Source: Melanocharis versteri (Eukaryota > Chordata > Aves > Passeriformes > Melanocharitidae). Taken from it: DNA of 64,000 nucleotides. The stretch lies in the NCBI GenBank assembly GCA_013397845.1, contig VZTG01002133.1, positions 6,842-70,841 of the forward strand. Reading direction: 5' to 3'. The notes under the pieces are model-generated. The model searched no databases and was not told where the DNA came from. It worked only from the letters and a program-made list of their open reading frames with translations. Each line of letters begins with the position of its first letter. Positions within the stretch are counted from its first letter, which is position 1. Positions 37,906 to 52,000 of the stretch are shown here, piece after piece. The translations under genes were made by a program, and so were the position numbers.

Positions 37906-38994
37906 CAGAATTAAGTTGTGGGGAAATGACTGAAGATATATGAAGGTTATGCAGGTTATATATATCCATTCTTGTTACAAGCAACAGACAAGTTGGGTTT
38001 GATTGAAATTATGTTTGTACTTTATCTTTGGACATCTCCTTGCTGCTGATTTTCTCCAGCTCTGCCCTCCTGCCTCATGTCTGCTTCACAAGCCTGCTAC
38101 AGCCTGGAGTAGCAGAGTGACAGAGGGAGCAATCAGAGGAAGGAGAGCAGAAAAGCAGGAGACAATTTCTTGGTTTTTCACTTGCTTGGTGCTGAGTTCA
38201 TGTGCTTCCAGATAGGAAGTCCAGCCCAAACAAGACCTCTGAGAGTACAAAGGGCATGTAAGTGAAGGCCAGACTTTAAAGAGGTGAACTGGTGGAAATT
38301 CTTGTGTGCAAGACAGGCGACTGCTGCTCACCTCCAGATTATGCAATCTGAGTAGATCCTAAGATAGTTTTTTCTATCACTAATTAAAACTACACCAAAA
38401 TTCTACTGTCAGTTTTCAGTGGGATGATTCTGCAAAGATGAGTAAGCGTGAAGTTACAGGAAGCAGTGTGGTTTCTGATCAGATGGCAGATAGTTACCCT
38501 CAAAGATGGATGATTTACTGGAGAAGACCTCATCTCATTTCTTGCCGTGCAGTTGTGGTCATATTTAGATTAAAAAGCTGTATAAAGGAATTAAATTCTA
38601 CCATAAAGGTAAGAGTTTAAGTAACCATTTTTTACAAAGGAATACATGAGCCAGGGGCAATGACCCAGAATGTCCAAGCGACAACACAGCCATCCAGGCA
38701 GTAGTAGTAAAATACAAAACAGAGACAAAAATACCACCTTAACTTTTTAGTCCACACCAGTGGTTTTCTACCTGTGGCCCAGAGAGAGGGAAAATTTGCA
38801 ATGAAGGAAAATCCATAGATAATATCTAGAGAGACTGAGAAATGCAGTTAACAAAAGCAATGTCACAGTTGTTAGGCCTAAATTCCCTCTGCAAAGGTTC
38901 CTACCTCCACTGGAAACACACACATGTCTACAAGTGAAAATGATTTACAAACAGTGCCCACACTTCCCACCCTGGGGAGCAAGAACAATTCATT

Positions 38995-39115
38995 GATTAG
39001 AAAGCGAGCTTGTGAGCTGGAGAAAAATATTCGAAGCCCTGCTTTGCCGTGCACTTAGAAAATCAATCCCTCTGTTCCTCAGCCTGTACCTGCAGAACGG
39101 GGCCTGCAGTGCCCT
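38995..39115 (+). repeat. MIR-like SINE remnant
   Basis: The order TTCGAAGCCCTGCTTTGCC, CACTTAGAAAATCAATCCCT, CTGTTCCTCAGCCTGTACCT, GCAGAACGGGG parallels the MIR body (TTCTAGTCCCGGCTCTGCC, CACTTAACCTCTCTG, CTCAGTTTCCCCATCTG, TAAAATGGGG). It is old and diverged. Confidence 0.45.
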
Positions 39116-42100
39116 GTCTCTTCAGATCCTTGTGAATGGCATTGAAGATGTGCAGTTTAAATGGATTCTTGTCAATAGGTGTCACTAGGTGGAGGAACAG
39201 CTGTCGATTGAATTATTTCAGAAACATTCATAGAGGAAGCTCCCTGTAATTATCAGTGGATTTATTGGCCACACTGTGGAAGAAGGAATATTAGAAACAG
39301 CATCTAGTCAACTGTGTAGTCATTTATGAGACAGCTATGAATAAATGAAAGGTTTTTGTGGAAAAAATACGGCGGAAAAAAGCCAGAAGTATCCCTCAAC
39401 TGTCATATATGAGATTAATCACAGGATAAAATCAGTCACTCCACATTCCATTGCTCAAACTCTTTATTAAACCAAAGAGCCTACAGGAAGCAAGAGAAAA
39501 TCAATCAGTAGCTTAAAATTATTTGGGATATGCTCAGTCACAGCATAAAAGAATTTCATTTTGCACTTGCAAGGAAGACAGTACTTCTATAGGAAATTGT
39601 TTCTTTGCTGTTTCTAGATACTAAAGTATGATAATAAAATGCTTTCCATAACTATTTATAAGTTCAAAGACAGTCAAAGCCTCCAGTATTTAAACAGTAT
39701 TGCATGGCCAATTCTAGGATACTCTGTATTTCTTCCTCCAGCAGGAATGTCAATGCCCAGAGTGTCCAAACATCTCCCCTATTTTGTGCATTCACCTGTC
39801 AGTAAGGAAATACAAGCTAAAAAGGGGTGTAAATTGCAAGATGTTGCTTGTGGAGTCATTAAAGGTAGTAACAGTCAAGGATTCTTTTCCAGATGCCCAA
39901 GATGAAACATCTACCAAGTGCACAAAAATAAAAACTAACATAAAAATATATTAAATAGGGGTGGAAGAAGTAACATGAGGTAAAATGTTTTGCAACGCAC
40001 TAAATAATGCTGAGGATTCTGGCAGCTTTGGTCAATTCAGATGCTTCAAAAATGCAGCTACTCACTGAGTCATTCCAGGCTGCTAAAGACTTAAATATTA
40101 TCTCAATATCTTCGAGCAGGGTGTCCCTGCCTCTTGGCTGTGCTGTGAATTCAGAAAGCTGTGTTTGAACAGGCAGCACTGGATTCCAGAGGTGTTCGAT
40201 AGTGCAGGCTAGACCACTGAAATTCAGTTTGTGTGATTTCCTGTGCCCAGGTAGGATGGCTTCCAGTGCCAGCATTCATACACTGAAACAGGCAGGGTTA
40301 ATGCTGTCCTTGTCAGGGCCCAGACAGATCTGGTAAGGGAATGCAAAGATAAATATTTGTGAAGCATTCATATACTGCAGTGATAACTACAAGTAACTGA
40401 AAGGTGATCACAAGAATAGCCTCACTCATAAAACATCTTTAGAAGCAATAAAAGTCTCTCTAGGGTTTGTCCTGATTTATTCAAACAAAAATATGTGAGT
40501 GGTATTACATAAAACACACAAGATTAAAAACATCATTCAAATCTGAGAAACAAAGCACTGCAATAAATCATATTTACTGAGCAGCTTTATGTCTAGCCCT
40601 TGCCTAACAATCTTTTTGCTCATTTGCTTGGTGGCCACATTTCTGACGTGGAACCATACAGGTCTTCTCTAGTGAAGGTTTCTTGAGGTTTATCTTTGAA
40701 TATAGTGTGCCCTGCCCCTGATAAATTTCTCAGAAAATGGTCTCTGCATCTTGGGCAACACTATTAATTTCCAGTTCTGTTTCAAGTCATGTGATATAGG
40801 CTGGATAGTCTTCAGGAAGATGACAAGTCTTGGAATAACATCATTTTCTCAGCAGAAAAACAGGAAGAACGTAAAAAGGTCTATAAAAGCAGAAGGTAAT
40901 AAACAATGCACTGCTTCATGAAGCATCTGCAAATAACTTTGTCATTTTGAATGGGATGGTGCAGCCTGGTTTCATGGGATTATCTGGATCTCATTTTTCC
41001 CTGAGAAAATGAGGCTGCTTTTGACATTGCACATGCAAATGGAAACACACACCTAAAAGCTGCATGTTCAGTCAATCAACACTCGTATTCAAACCAACAG
41101 ACACATTTGCCCGCACATTTTTCTCAAAATTCTCAAAATTTTAATGCATCTGGAACTCAAAGCCTTCTCTGACTTAAATCTTTCCAAGGAACAAGATTGA
41201 GAAATTTTCTAATAAATTGCTAGAAATTGTTTGAATGCCAATCCCCCTAGTAACACTTGTATTGTGGTGCAATCCACAACCTAAATCATATTTAAGAGAC
41301 TGCTAAATTTCAGTAATTAACACAGCAATTCCTTCACAATGAGTTTATGAAAGTTCAGTACTTTGCTAGGAAAAATGCAGGAAGAATTGAAGAAACATGT
41401 ATTATTTTCTTCTAAGTTTCTTCAAAAAAAAAAATCTGTATCTGATTTCCCATGTAGCTGGTTTTAGAAGAATTCTGCACAAGCTGGCTGTGTGTACAGC
41501 AGCAACCCTGAAAGCCTTTAAGGAAAGATCATATGTCCAAAATATTCAACTTCAATAAAATTTCAGGCTTCTACAGATTGGATAGTGGCAAATACTCAAA
41601 AATATTTTGAGTAGGTGGGAAAAAAACCCCCATCCTTGGAAATGGAAAAAAAAAACATGGTCTTTTTTTAATTAAAAGAGTCCATGTGTTTATATGCAAA
41701 AAGTTGTGCCAAGCCTGAGCCCTACTCACCCTTTAAGTACTGCACCAGTTTAGGAAAGAAAAAACTTGAAAGCTCAGTAGAAATTTGCATTAAGCAGATC
41801 AGTAAACAAATTGCTTCATAATGTTTCTAGGCAGATAAATTCAAGGAGAGATTAATAGTATACAAAGCCAAGGAGAAGTAGTCTCTTGCAGTAAATTATA
41901 AATTTTATCAAATACATCCTAGCACATCTCTTTCTCTCAGCTTTTGGCAACATCATCAACCATATCTTATCCTATTAAATATCATTGTCTTACTCCCTAT
42001 ATTTTGTCCCAAGACAAAACTAAGTAACATTCACACCCAAAGCGTCTGAGCACAGACAGCACAATTCCAGAACAATACCAATATCCGTGACACGATAATG

Positions 42101-44844
42101 TGAGTTATGTCCAGAGAATTAAATTTATTTGCTTGGCAAACTCTTTCCTCCTTCGTGTTTTATCACCTTTAGCTTACAAAACTTGGTGATGATTAACAGA
42201 GCACTGCAGAGGCTAATGCTTAATGGATTTAACAGAGGGCTTGAAGAATTGTCCTCAATGCCTGAGGCTTAAGTCCTGACACAGAAATGCATACGCATAC
42301 ATATGCTTTAAATTTCACCACATCAAATATTATACAGGATATTTTCTCCTTGTAACAATGCCTCTAGCAAAGTTCAGCTCAGGAAACCCAGAACAGAATA
42401 TGTAATGATCCCTTACTCAGTCAGCCTTCCTCTATCAGCTTTTTAAAAATGTTTATAGCTCTGATAATATTTCTCAAGGCTTTGCTAGAGCTGCATTCAT
42501 CCAACCACAAAAGAGAGAGAGCCAACACCACATCCTGAAAATAACAAATCACGCAGGAGGTGAATATTGAAATCACATTTGTAATTCTTCAGTAGACTGA
42601 AATATGTTTACATGAGAATCCATCCAGTAATTCTGAATATAAAGTGTGTAATTGGAAATGAAGAACTGTTCACATGTGACTTCTCAAGAAGGACAGCCTG
42701 AATGCTGAACCCATCTTTAGCACCATTTATAAAGTAGTTTGTGATTCATTATTTACATCAAATACTCACTGGAGGGAAAGGTTTACACTCCAAGCTGTTA
42801 GCCTCTTAGGTATGCTTTCTTTATTTTGAACATTTATTTTACCTCAGCAGTTATGTGAGTGACACACTACTAAGTCAAAAGATTATCCAAAATTTGCAGA
42901 TTGAGATTTGGTTCGTTTTAGGTTATGCTTCGTCATGGATTTCAAGCAAGGATGCAAATAAGGGCCAGTGCCTATTTCACTGTCAATATGAGTGGAAAGA
43001 ACATGAGGTTTAGGAGAAGAGACAGAGCCTGGCTGCTCCAGGTAAACAGGAACTGGGGAGATTCTTGTAACAGTAAGAAAATTCAGCGAGCATGGATCTG
43101 TCACAGTATTTCTGTGATAACTTACACCAACTGATGTGCACCAACACGAAGAATTAATGGTCTAAATCAGCTACAACACAAGAAGAGATGAAAATCAAGA
43201 ACTGGAAGCGCCTGGCCATTTTTCTTGTTAGAATTTTAAGTGTGAAAAAATCAAATTGATGTAGACATCAGTACTCAAAGGGCTACTTGAAAACAGTGAG
43301 TCTGGAGACATTATTGTTCTCGTACAAGCAATAGAAATTAATTTCTTAGTTCAGTGGTTCTGTAAGGTACTGAGAATTTTCTGGAAGCGTGAAAATGAAG
43401 ATGATCATTATCTCCTAGGAGACAATAATCTTCAGTAGAATCATCCTCCTGAACACAGTTAGAAATTCTGTAGGGTTCAGTTATTTTAGAGGCGTTTACC
43501 TGCACTTTTAAATGTTTCTGATGGGTGGATAACAACTGAAACTTTAATATAGCTTTTGAAAGATCAGTAAAATGAAAGTATTGGAGAGGGACCAATACCA
43601 TTTATGATTATTTCTTGTTTATAATCTTCTGACAAAACATAGAAACCAAATGTATTTCTTCAGCAGCCTAATTTTCACAGCCAGATTTATTGCTTTTGTC
43701 TCTACAGCCATTATAGTTCATCAATTCCATCAAAAATCATGTAACAATTTCACTTTTCAAAACAAAGACACCCATTCAAAGCTCCCAACAGAAATCTAAA
43801 GGTCAGGCATTTACATTTTCACCAATTAGCACCTTGCCAGCAAAAAGCTCCCATTGTCTGTTCAGCACATTCCTCATTATTCTGACATTTTTTACCCTTT
43901 AGAGGGTGATATCCCTCTTTTAATGAGAATATCAGTGGAAAGCAACTATTAAGCAGAGTCATTTTCTCTTCATACTGAAACAAGCAGTTTATAATTTCAA
44001 AAATTATTGCCTTGTATAACAAACACAGAATGTAACATTTCTTTCCACTGGAAATCCCTTAATGAGCCACTGTCTTCTCTGCACCGGAGGACTGTTCCTA
44101 TCCATCAGTCTTGAAATGTGTTGGAGACTTTTGTTTCTTTGACCCAGGCTAATCTTAAATCATCAGCTTTGACGCTGGAGAACATCCTTGCAAAAATTAA
44201 TCAAAGTGACAGAGACGGGAAGAGGAGCTGATGCAGCGGTGCCGTTGCCATCTGCAATTAGAGAGAGCATTCCTGGAGGGCTGCTCCTGGGAGACCCTCT
44301 TCCTGCTCTGGACTAAAATGGCCCTGCCCAGAGCAGGAGGGTGAGCAAGAAGAGGGGCAGCCCTGACATCCTGCTGGTATTCACACCTCCCTGTGCTGAA
44401 TGGACTCGGTTTTGGCAATTGTGTTCAGTAAGAGTGATGGGGTTTCATGGTTTCATACCCTTCCCTTTCAGACAAGTAATTACTCACTCTGTCAGCCTGA
44501 GTGTTTTCATATTACCAGCTCATTCACATTCCTTCACAGCTGCTTTTCCCTGAGTCAGGACCCAGTGTGCTGAAGCAAGTGTCTTCAGGATTATCACGCC
44601 GTACGTACTTTATATGACACACTGGAGATTAAATACTCCCACTATTTGTAAGAAAGTAATTTGCCAGATGGCATCTGCAGAACAGGAACCTCGGGCAACT
44701 TGGTAAACACTGTCCCTCAGCTCTCACCCAGGTACTGAATGACTCACACCGCGGGTGGCTCTGCTCCCTCACCTTGGGCCTACTGCTAAAATACAAAACT
44801 TCTTCACTTAAAAGGAAACAAAGATTAAATTCAGGATAACGGGA
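39116..44844 (+). other. PEX5L: Intron 1 continued: nothing recognised
   Basis: AT-rich sequence with very few open frames; between 40276 and 42882 there is none of 60 codons or more. No CR1 copy, RNA gene or simple repeat of note. The stretch 42050-42700 is repeat-free and could contain conserved elements, but nothing specific supports that. Confidence 0.5.
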
Positions 44845-44912
44845 TAGAATCATAGAATAATTTAGTTTGAGAAGGCCTCTGGAGATCATCTGGTGCAAAA
44901 TCCTTAGCTCCA
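44845..44912 (-). mobile_element. Avian CR1 LINE, terminal fragment
   Basis: AGAATCATAGAATAATTTAG followed by TTTGAGAAGGCCTCTGGAG and ATCATCTGGTGCAAAATCC is the reverse complement of the CR1 3' end including its tail. Only about 70 bases survive. Confidence 0.75.
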
Positions 44913-47900
44913 CCAAAGAAGGTATTTGTATTTATGTCATACAAAACATCTATAAATCTGCAGGAGATAATCTTATACAGAGTTGCATATGGTAATATCC
45001 CTTATAGGACAAAGAAATTAATTGAACTTACAACAAGTGCAAAAAAGTATTGACAGTCTTTGTATTTTTGATATCTGGTGACTGATCTAATCATAGATTC
45101 TATCTGGGAAATGCATTCAGGCTCCTGGGATAAGCATTAGCAGTATTCTCCCTAAAGACAAATGATTTCCTGCCTCTCACGTGATGCAAGTCCCACGTAT
45201 CCTACTGACAGCAGGAATGAACAGTTACAATAAAAGAACAAGTATTTTGCTTTGTCTTCCTTCCTACAGTAGGCAAAAAGGAAGCTTCATTCAGCAACAC
45301 TACAGCGCAGCTAAAGGAACCAAGAAGCTGTGTCATCCCACTCTTCCCCACACAGACAGCAGCAGCCAAATGAAAACGACATTTAATTAAAACTCTCGAG
45401 TTAGTTTAAGTTTGGAGTGCTTCCACTGAAATACGTTCTCTGACATAAAAAGAAAATTATAATCAGCCAGTATTGTGGGACCCACTGACAAGAGATCAAC
45501 GGGCTTTCTGATGCTGCCTGCAGATTTCATTAGTGCTCTATTAAAAAATACTATTTAAAAATTATTTTTATGACAGAAATACAGCCAAGTCAAAATAAAA
45601 AGCAATGGACAAGACAGTTTTTAAAAATCCATAGATCGATCATTTACTGAGACAATTTCACAATAGCTAAGAACGTACCCTGACACATTTTTAATTAAAT
45701 GCTATGAAACCAATAAGCGTAATGCAAAGATCCAATGCCAGGTACAGTCAGGTACAGATCAGGTAAAGGTCATCTATTCTTCCTAGTGCAAATAAATTAA
45801 ACCAGGTTCAAAACAGCGATTAGGATCAGAGTACAGCACTTGAGTTAACTGCAAGAAGTTTTCGTGCCTACAAGCCATAGCCAGTTCACCAGCAGCAATA
45901 TCCATAAAGGTGGTTGTTGACACTTTTAGAGGGAGCCCTGGGGAAAGCTGCACCCTGACAGAGCTGCCTGGGCCACCTCTTCAGCTGCATTTTCTGTGGA
46001 CCCACACCAAGTGCAGCACTTTGAAAAAGGTGGAACTCTTTACGTGCATCAGGGCACCAAAGTGCTCTCTATGGCAAAGCAGGTTTAATAACTCCTTTGA
46101 AGGAAGCTCTTGGGGAAGTCAGAGGAGCCACTGGTGTCTCATAAGCAGCACTTCCAATGACTCAATTCCAGCCCCATGCTGTGGTGCCCCTTGCTCCCAC
46201 TGAGCACAATGCCTGACCACAGTGTTAGCAGGCAGGTAAGGGTTCCATAAAGTGGGCTTAGACCAGAGGACAGTAAAAAGAAACAGATTATTTGTGCTCC
46301 TCTTGCTTGCAGTACCTGGAGCTTTCCTAACTCGCCTCTTCCAGGAAAGGGGCATAGAGGACAAGGCTCCAGCCTCTCCAAGAATCCACGCTGGGCAGTG
46401 GTAATGGTGACAGGGTGGCCTGGGGACACCACACAGTTGTCTTTCAGTGTCCCTCATGGACACAGGGGCTGCACACATCCACGAACAACACTGATTCCAC
46501 CCATCCATCAACAATTCCGCCCCAGCCTGGCTTCTGTAAGAATGTCAAAGTCCACCTACATTTTCCAAGAGGAGGGTATAGAATCACAAGTACTCCAAAC
46601 CGGCCTAAAAGACACTGCAACAAAAGCACAAGTACATTTTTCTGACAAAGATACATCTGACACTGGAGAGCTACCAGCTCCAAGAAAGGCATACTGAAAA
46701 ATTACCAAGACAGAATTAGGAGGAAGGATGCACCTGGCCTTCCAGGTGTAGCAGACTCACAGGAGACATCCCTTCACACCCCAGCCTTTCAGAAAGAGGA
46801 TCCTGAATTTATAACATATGTAAGGCTGAGGAGCCACACAATCTGGTGTGCCAAGGCATCTGATTAGTTTCAGAAGGTGCAAAGATATAGATAGGAGAAA
46901 AAAGGGGGAGGAGATGGGGAAACCAACCCCAAAACAAGCAAAAAACCCTCTGCATTTTAATTTACGCTTTTTTCATCCAAAATTAACTTTAACCTTTGTC
47001 CATAAATTGTCCTTTAGGGAAAGCGGGGGTGGAGAGATGTTTCCAGAGTAGATTTTAAAACTTTGGTTTTTGGCATTCTCAGTGGGGTTTTTTTCAGTTG
47101 CTGGATACCATCATGAACAGCTGCTCCCAGCCACAGTGCACTTACTGCTGCCAGACTGCACGCTGAGAGCTGGAAATCTACTGTAAGAGGAGGACTGTGG
47201 AGACTAAACCTCCACAGGCTACTTTTAAGGCTGATTTAGAGCTCTAGAGGTTAATAATTCAATTCCAGTTTTTATTGGAATTTTTACTGCTATGTTTGAT
47301 TATGTGGCAGACCTTTTCTCAAGAGGAGATGTTGCCCTGTGCAACTTGTCTCTATTTGGTATTTACACATGCAGTGGGTAAAATACCATGGCAGCACGAA
47401 TCCTGCAAAATTTTGCAAAATAATCTGATTTTTCAGCTGAAGTTTTCATACCTATTTACATCCTTGTGTACATTTAGGAAAGCGTGATGGATAATGTGAT
47501 TTATTGCAAATGTGGGCATGTTGTTGAAATACCATCATCCGATAGTTAGAAGCTTTGAAACTCTGATATTCGTGTTTCTGCAGATGCTGAATTTTCTTCC
47601 TAAATGGCCTTTTAAAAAGATTTCACTCTACAAAAATTAAGTGTCTCACTCCACTGAGTCTTTTCAATAATTTAAGCAGCATAAGAAGTTCATTATACAA
47701 GGTAGTTCACAAATGTTTAAAAGCTTAATTCTCTAGATTATGACTTCTGACAGGCTATATATATAAATTCAGCTAATGTATCCCTACAGAGAAATGTTAT
47801 GCCTCAGAATAGAAAGTCTTTTGCAGGCAGCAGCTGGAGACAATATTTTCTTACCACGTGCAGTGCATGGAGATGCAGAGCTATAGGATTACTGCAGCCC

Positions 47901-48818
47901 ATATTTGTGCAATATAGTTCTGGAGTTTTCACTGTTTACTACCAATTTGAACTTTCCCGAAGCGGAAGTTCAGGTTCATTTGTAGTCCAGAAACTGCCAA
48001 AGACTGGACATAGGATGTTTTTGAGCTTTAGCAGACCACAGCAAAGCTCTCTATTGAAAATGAGCTGATAGGAGAGCCTGCAAAGGCACCTTTAACCATT
48101 ATAATTCTTGGATGGTTGTGAACAAACACCATCCCTCCTCCCTTGTGACAAGGTCCTGATGGAGCATGACTCCATATATTTGCATCTCTCTCATAAGACT
48201 GCCAAACATAGGAGATTTACCTCCCTGAAAATACAAAAATACAATTAAAAATAACATAAGAAGGGCTAAAAAAGACAGCACATGGACTAGGAGACAAAAT
48301 AGAAATTGCACAAGCATATGTCAATTACCTGTCCACTTTAATAGAGTTATTAGTTATTAAAAATACATTCTCAGAACAGATCACACCAGGGCAACAGAGG
48401 CAGATGCAACTACACACAGAACAAGTCCAAAGCCAGCCAGCTCTATTTCACTTTCCCTCAAAGTACATAGGACAAGCTGCAAGTGTGAGGTGCTAAGTTG
48501 GAGCAACATGCTGTGCTGGTATTCCAATTTCACAGCTGCCGTGAGACTGCTCTAATTTGAGTGGAATTCTGAAATCCACGGGTTTTAATCATTACCTGTA
48601 AATGTAAATAAAAGGGAAAGCACACTGCCATGATGAATTCCTTATGACACAGCTACATTTGCTGACCTTCACCTGTAGATTCCGGATTGCTCCCAATGCC
48701 TTTCAAGCTCTCTATGCTACAAGTTCTGAGGCAGACCCTTTGGAAAGTTTAGACTGACGAAGTCCATGGGAAAACTGGTTTTTTCCCCTCTGAGCTTTTT
48801 ATCACCATCATTGGGAAG
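44913..48818 (+). other. PEX5L: Intron 1 continued: no gene seen
   Basis: A GC-richer patch at about 45910-46700 has overlapping open frames on both strands (up to 131 codons on the - strand, 97-99 on the + strand), none recognisable. Elsewhere the sequence is AT-rich with no RNA gene or repeat identified. Confidence 0.5.
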
Positions 48819-49051
48819 AGCCCTGCAGAGAAGGACTTGGGAGTGCTGTAAATTCTTTTCTCAGAAGGTGGTGAAACCACGGCACAGGTTGCCTGGAGAA
48901 GCTGTGGGTGCCCCATCCTTGCAAGTGTTGAAGGCCAGATTGGATGGGGCCCTGGGTAACCTGAGCTAGTGGGTGGCATCTCTGCACATGGTAGAAGGGT
49001 TGGAACTAAATAATCCTTAAGGTCCTTCCAACCCCAAGCATTCTATGAAAC
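48819..49051 (+). mobile_element. Avian CR1 LINE, 3' end
   Basis: GCAGAGAAGGACTTGGGAGT is followed, after an internal deletion, by TCTCAGAAGGTGGTGAAACC, CACAGGTTGCCTGGAGAAGC, GGCCAGATTGGATGGGGCCC, TGGAACTAAATAATCC, GGTCCTTCCAACCCC and the tail ATTCTATGAAA. This is sense-orientation CR1 up to its 3' terminus. Confidence 0.9.
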
Positions 49052-52000
49052 ACGCTAAAAAAAAAAAAGTAAAATTGTGCTGCAGATATGTGAGTGAGTG
49101 CATAAGCAGAGAAACTTTCAGTGTGTGTTGGGTGCTTGTTATCTCACTTCATCGTGTCAAACACCTTTGACATGACATACTTCATGAGGGCTGACGATCT
49201 CATCAGTCTTCTCCTTCTCTTTACTTCTGACATTTTCCATTATCTCTGTTCTCTCTTGCTCTGTCTGACGTCGGCAGTTTTCACAACAGCTGTCTCTATT
49301 CTCCTGAAACCAGGAGTCGAGTACTTCTCTGTAAGTATACTTAATCCCTGATGGTATTTGGAACAGCGAGATGTGGTGAAACATAATAGGATTGTGAACT
49401 TCATCAACAACTCTTTTTTTTTTTAAACCTGTACAAAGAACTGATAAGGAGTATTTACCACCCAGGAGCTCTGGCTTGCTGCAGCTGTGCACACTGACTG
49501 GAGCTACCTCCAGGCTCTTCCAGTCCTAAATATTCCAGATGTTTCATTATCATATTTCCCCATCATTCACAATACAATTATGAGCTTCGTTTGCTGCTGG
49601 GAACCAAACAAAACCTAAAGTTGGAAATTTCAGTCACATGTGGGTTTGTGCTGATTGAATACAAACTTTAGGCTGCTTTTCAATGCTTATTTTTAATGGA
49701 TTCTGAATGCTTCCACTAATTCAGGAACTCAACCAATTAAAACAAGAGAAGGAGGACTTATTTTGCTAAATGTAGTTCCTGCTTAGGGGATTTACTGAGC
49801 ACCCCTTATAGCTGGAGGAGGCAATAGGATTGGGAGCGTTTAACATCTTACAGCATCAAGCCACAACCACTGTCTAAATGCCTCCAGGTTAACGCTCTGA
49901 GGGCAGATCACAGGGCTGGCCTGTGTCCCACCCCTAACTGCAGACACAGAGCTATATTTGGGGTTTAAATGTATGAGATTGAGTCCTTATACGAGTCAAA
50001 ATGCGCTGTGATATCTTAGACAAGCTTTTATCTTTATACAAGAGTCACATGTAACTACAACTACAGTCCAGGGTATAGTTTCTGGTTTTGTAATTGCATT
50101 ACTCAGACTTAGGAAATACTTACAGAACACTCCATATTCGTGTTCTCAGGGGCTTGTAATACTGCAGAACCAGCTGTAGATAGGCAGCAGTATAAAACCT
50201 CACAATAGGAGACTCTGTAGTATTTTTAACTGGATTCTAGACATTTTGATAATTGCTAATTGATAATTTAACTGCTAGAGAACAACAGCTACTGTTCTGG
50301 ATTTCTCTGAGCAAAAATGGTATTATTTTTCTACAGCTTATCTTACAGCATAATTTCCCAGCATTCTAGATGAGACAAAGCATCTCTATTATGCTTGTGG
50401 CTCTTCACTCCTCTTTCAATCATTTTATATGTGAATGGAGTAGAAGACTACAGACACAATTATTGCAAAAAGGACATTCTAATCTTTGATTTCACATTAA
50501 TAGCTGAAATTAGTTTAAAAATTAAATACTGTTGAAAAATATTTTCTCTTTAAAGTGATAAGGGACAGCTGTGCTTATTCATTACTCTTTGTGCCACATT
50601 TCCTGATTTCTTTCAATTTTTCTTTCACATTGGAATCCTCTTAGCCACTAGGTTGCTATATTGGCCTCTGGCATTCACAATTCTGAACAACTTTTAAGAA
50701 GGTAATAGTCATTTATAGATGTGTTTCCTCACATCCATCCCCCACCAGGACCCCAGGGAGAAAAATGTCAAGCTCTCAAAAGTTGTTCTGTTCTACTGTA
50801 GAGATGACAACTGCATTGCAAAGATTTCCCGTCGAGCTCTGAACATTGCCATAAAATCCAGAAATTCCTTTACATCCCTCTAGTCCTGCTGGTTTTATTC
50901 CACTTGCTGCCAACATTAGGTAGTTTTTACAAAATGAGCAACTGAGAAAGGAGATACAAGTTTTTCGTTTGGAATTCATCCATAGAAGCAGCAAGCCAAA
51001 CAAAGGAAGAAAGATGCATCTAATGGAGCAAATACTGAAGTAGCATTTCTTTAAAAAAAGCCAACAGGTTGAGAAAGTCCTTTTGGTTGTATATGTATAC
51101 ATTGGTTTTAAATGTCCATATTTCTTTTCACTGAGAGGGATTGTTCAGCATGACTGAGAGCTACATGCAATTTTAATAAACATTTGATGTACATAGATTT
51201 TTCTGGGAAAATATAGCAGATATTAATTAGGTTTATGACATCTCCAGCTTTTGGTGACAGTCTTCTGTGGAAAATATTTTGAGATATCAGTTCCATATGT
51301 TCAGTTACTGATTTCTTTCTGAACTATATTTTTTTTTGTCACCTCTGTAATCAGAGGACTTGGACTTAGTAAAACATCCCATTTGATTAACAGCTAGCTA
51401 CTTTCCTAATCCTGCATTGCATTGGTAGTCACTTTAGTTGTGGGTCAAAGAAACAATTTTTTCATTGTGATTTTTCCAGTCTGCCATGAGCCAAAGACTC
51501 ACATGCCAGAACAGGCAGCTGCAGTCTGGATAGGAACATTTACAAGGGTATTTTCATAGCATTTACACTGGTGCTGGTGCCAAATGAGCAGAAGTTCCAG
51601 GAGTTCTCCTGCTAAATCTATGTTTCAACACTGCTTTATTCAGATCATCTTGAAAAGTGATCATTATTCCAGACCATTCTCATATATTTTTCTAAATAAT
51701 GGTATTAAATCAATATATAAACATGGTAGGAGAAATGTCAACACTGTACAATAGCTACTGCAACAGGATATGGGTCCCTAAGAGGCCACAGCTGTGATTT
51801 ATTGGTCCACAGAGTAACTCCAACTCAGCAGCTTCAATAGACAATATTTCCCATCCCGCTGTACAAAGAGTACCTATTGTTTCTAGGTATGATATTCTGT
51901 ATAGCAAACAGAATAGAGGGCAATACACACCAGGGCAAACTTCTTGGTAGTTGGAAAGTGAAATAGAAATATCTAATTTTAGTTCTGTAACAGCATTTCT

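Noticed and set aside
46848..47051. G-rich run near 46903-46920 as a G-quadruplex
   Set aside because: Fewer than four adequate G runs in range.
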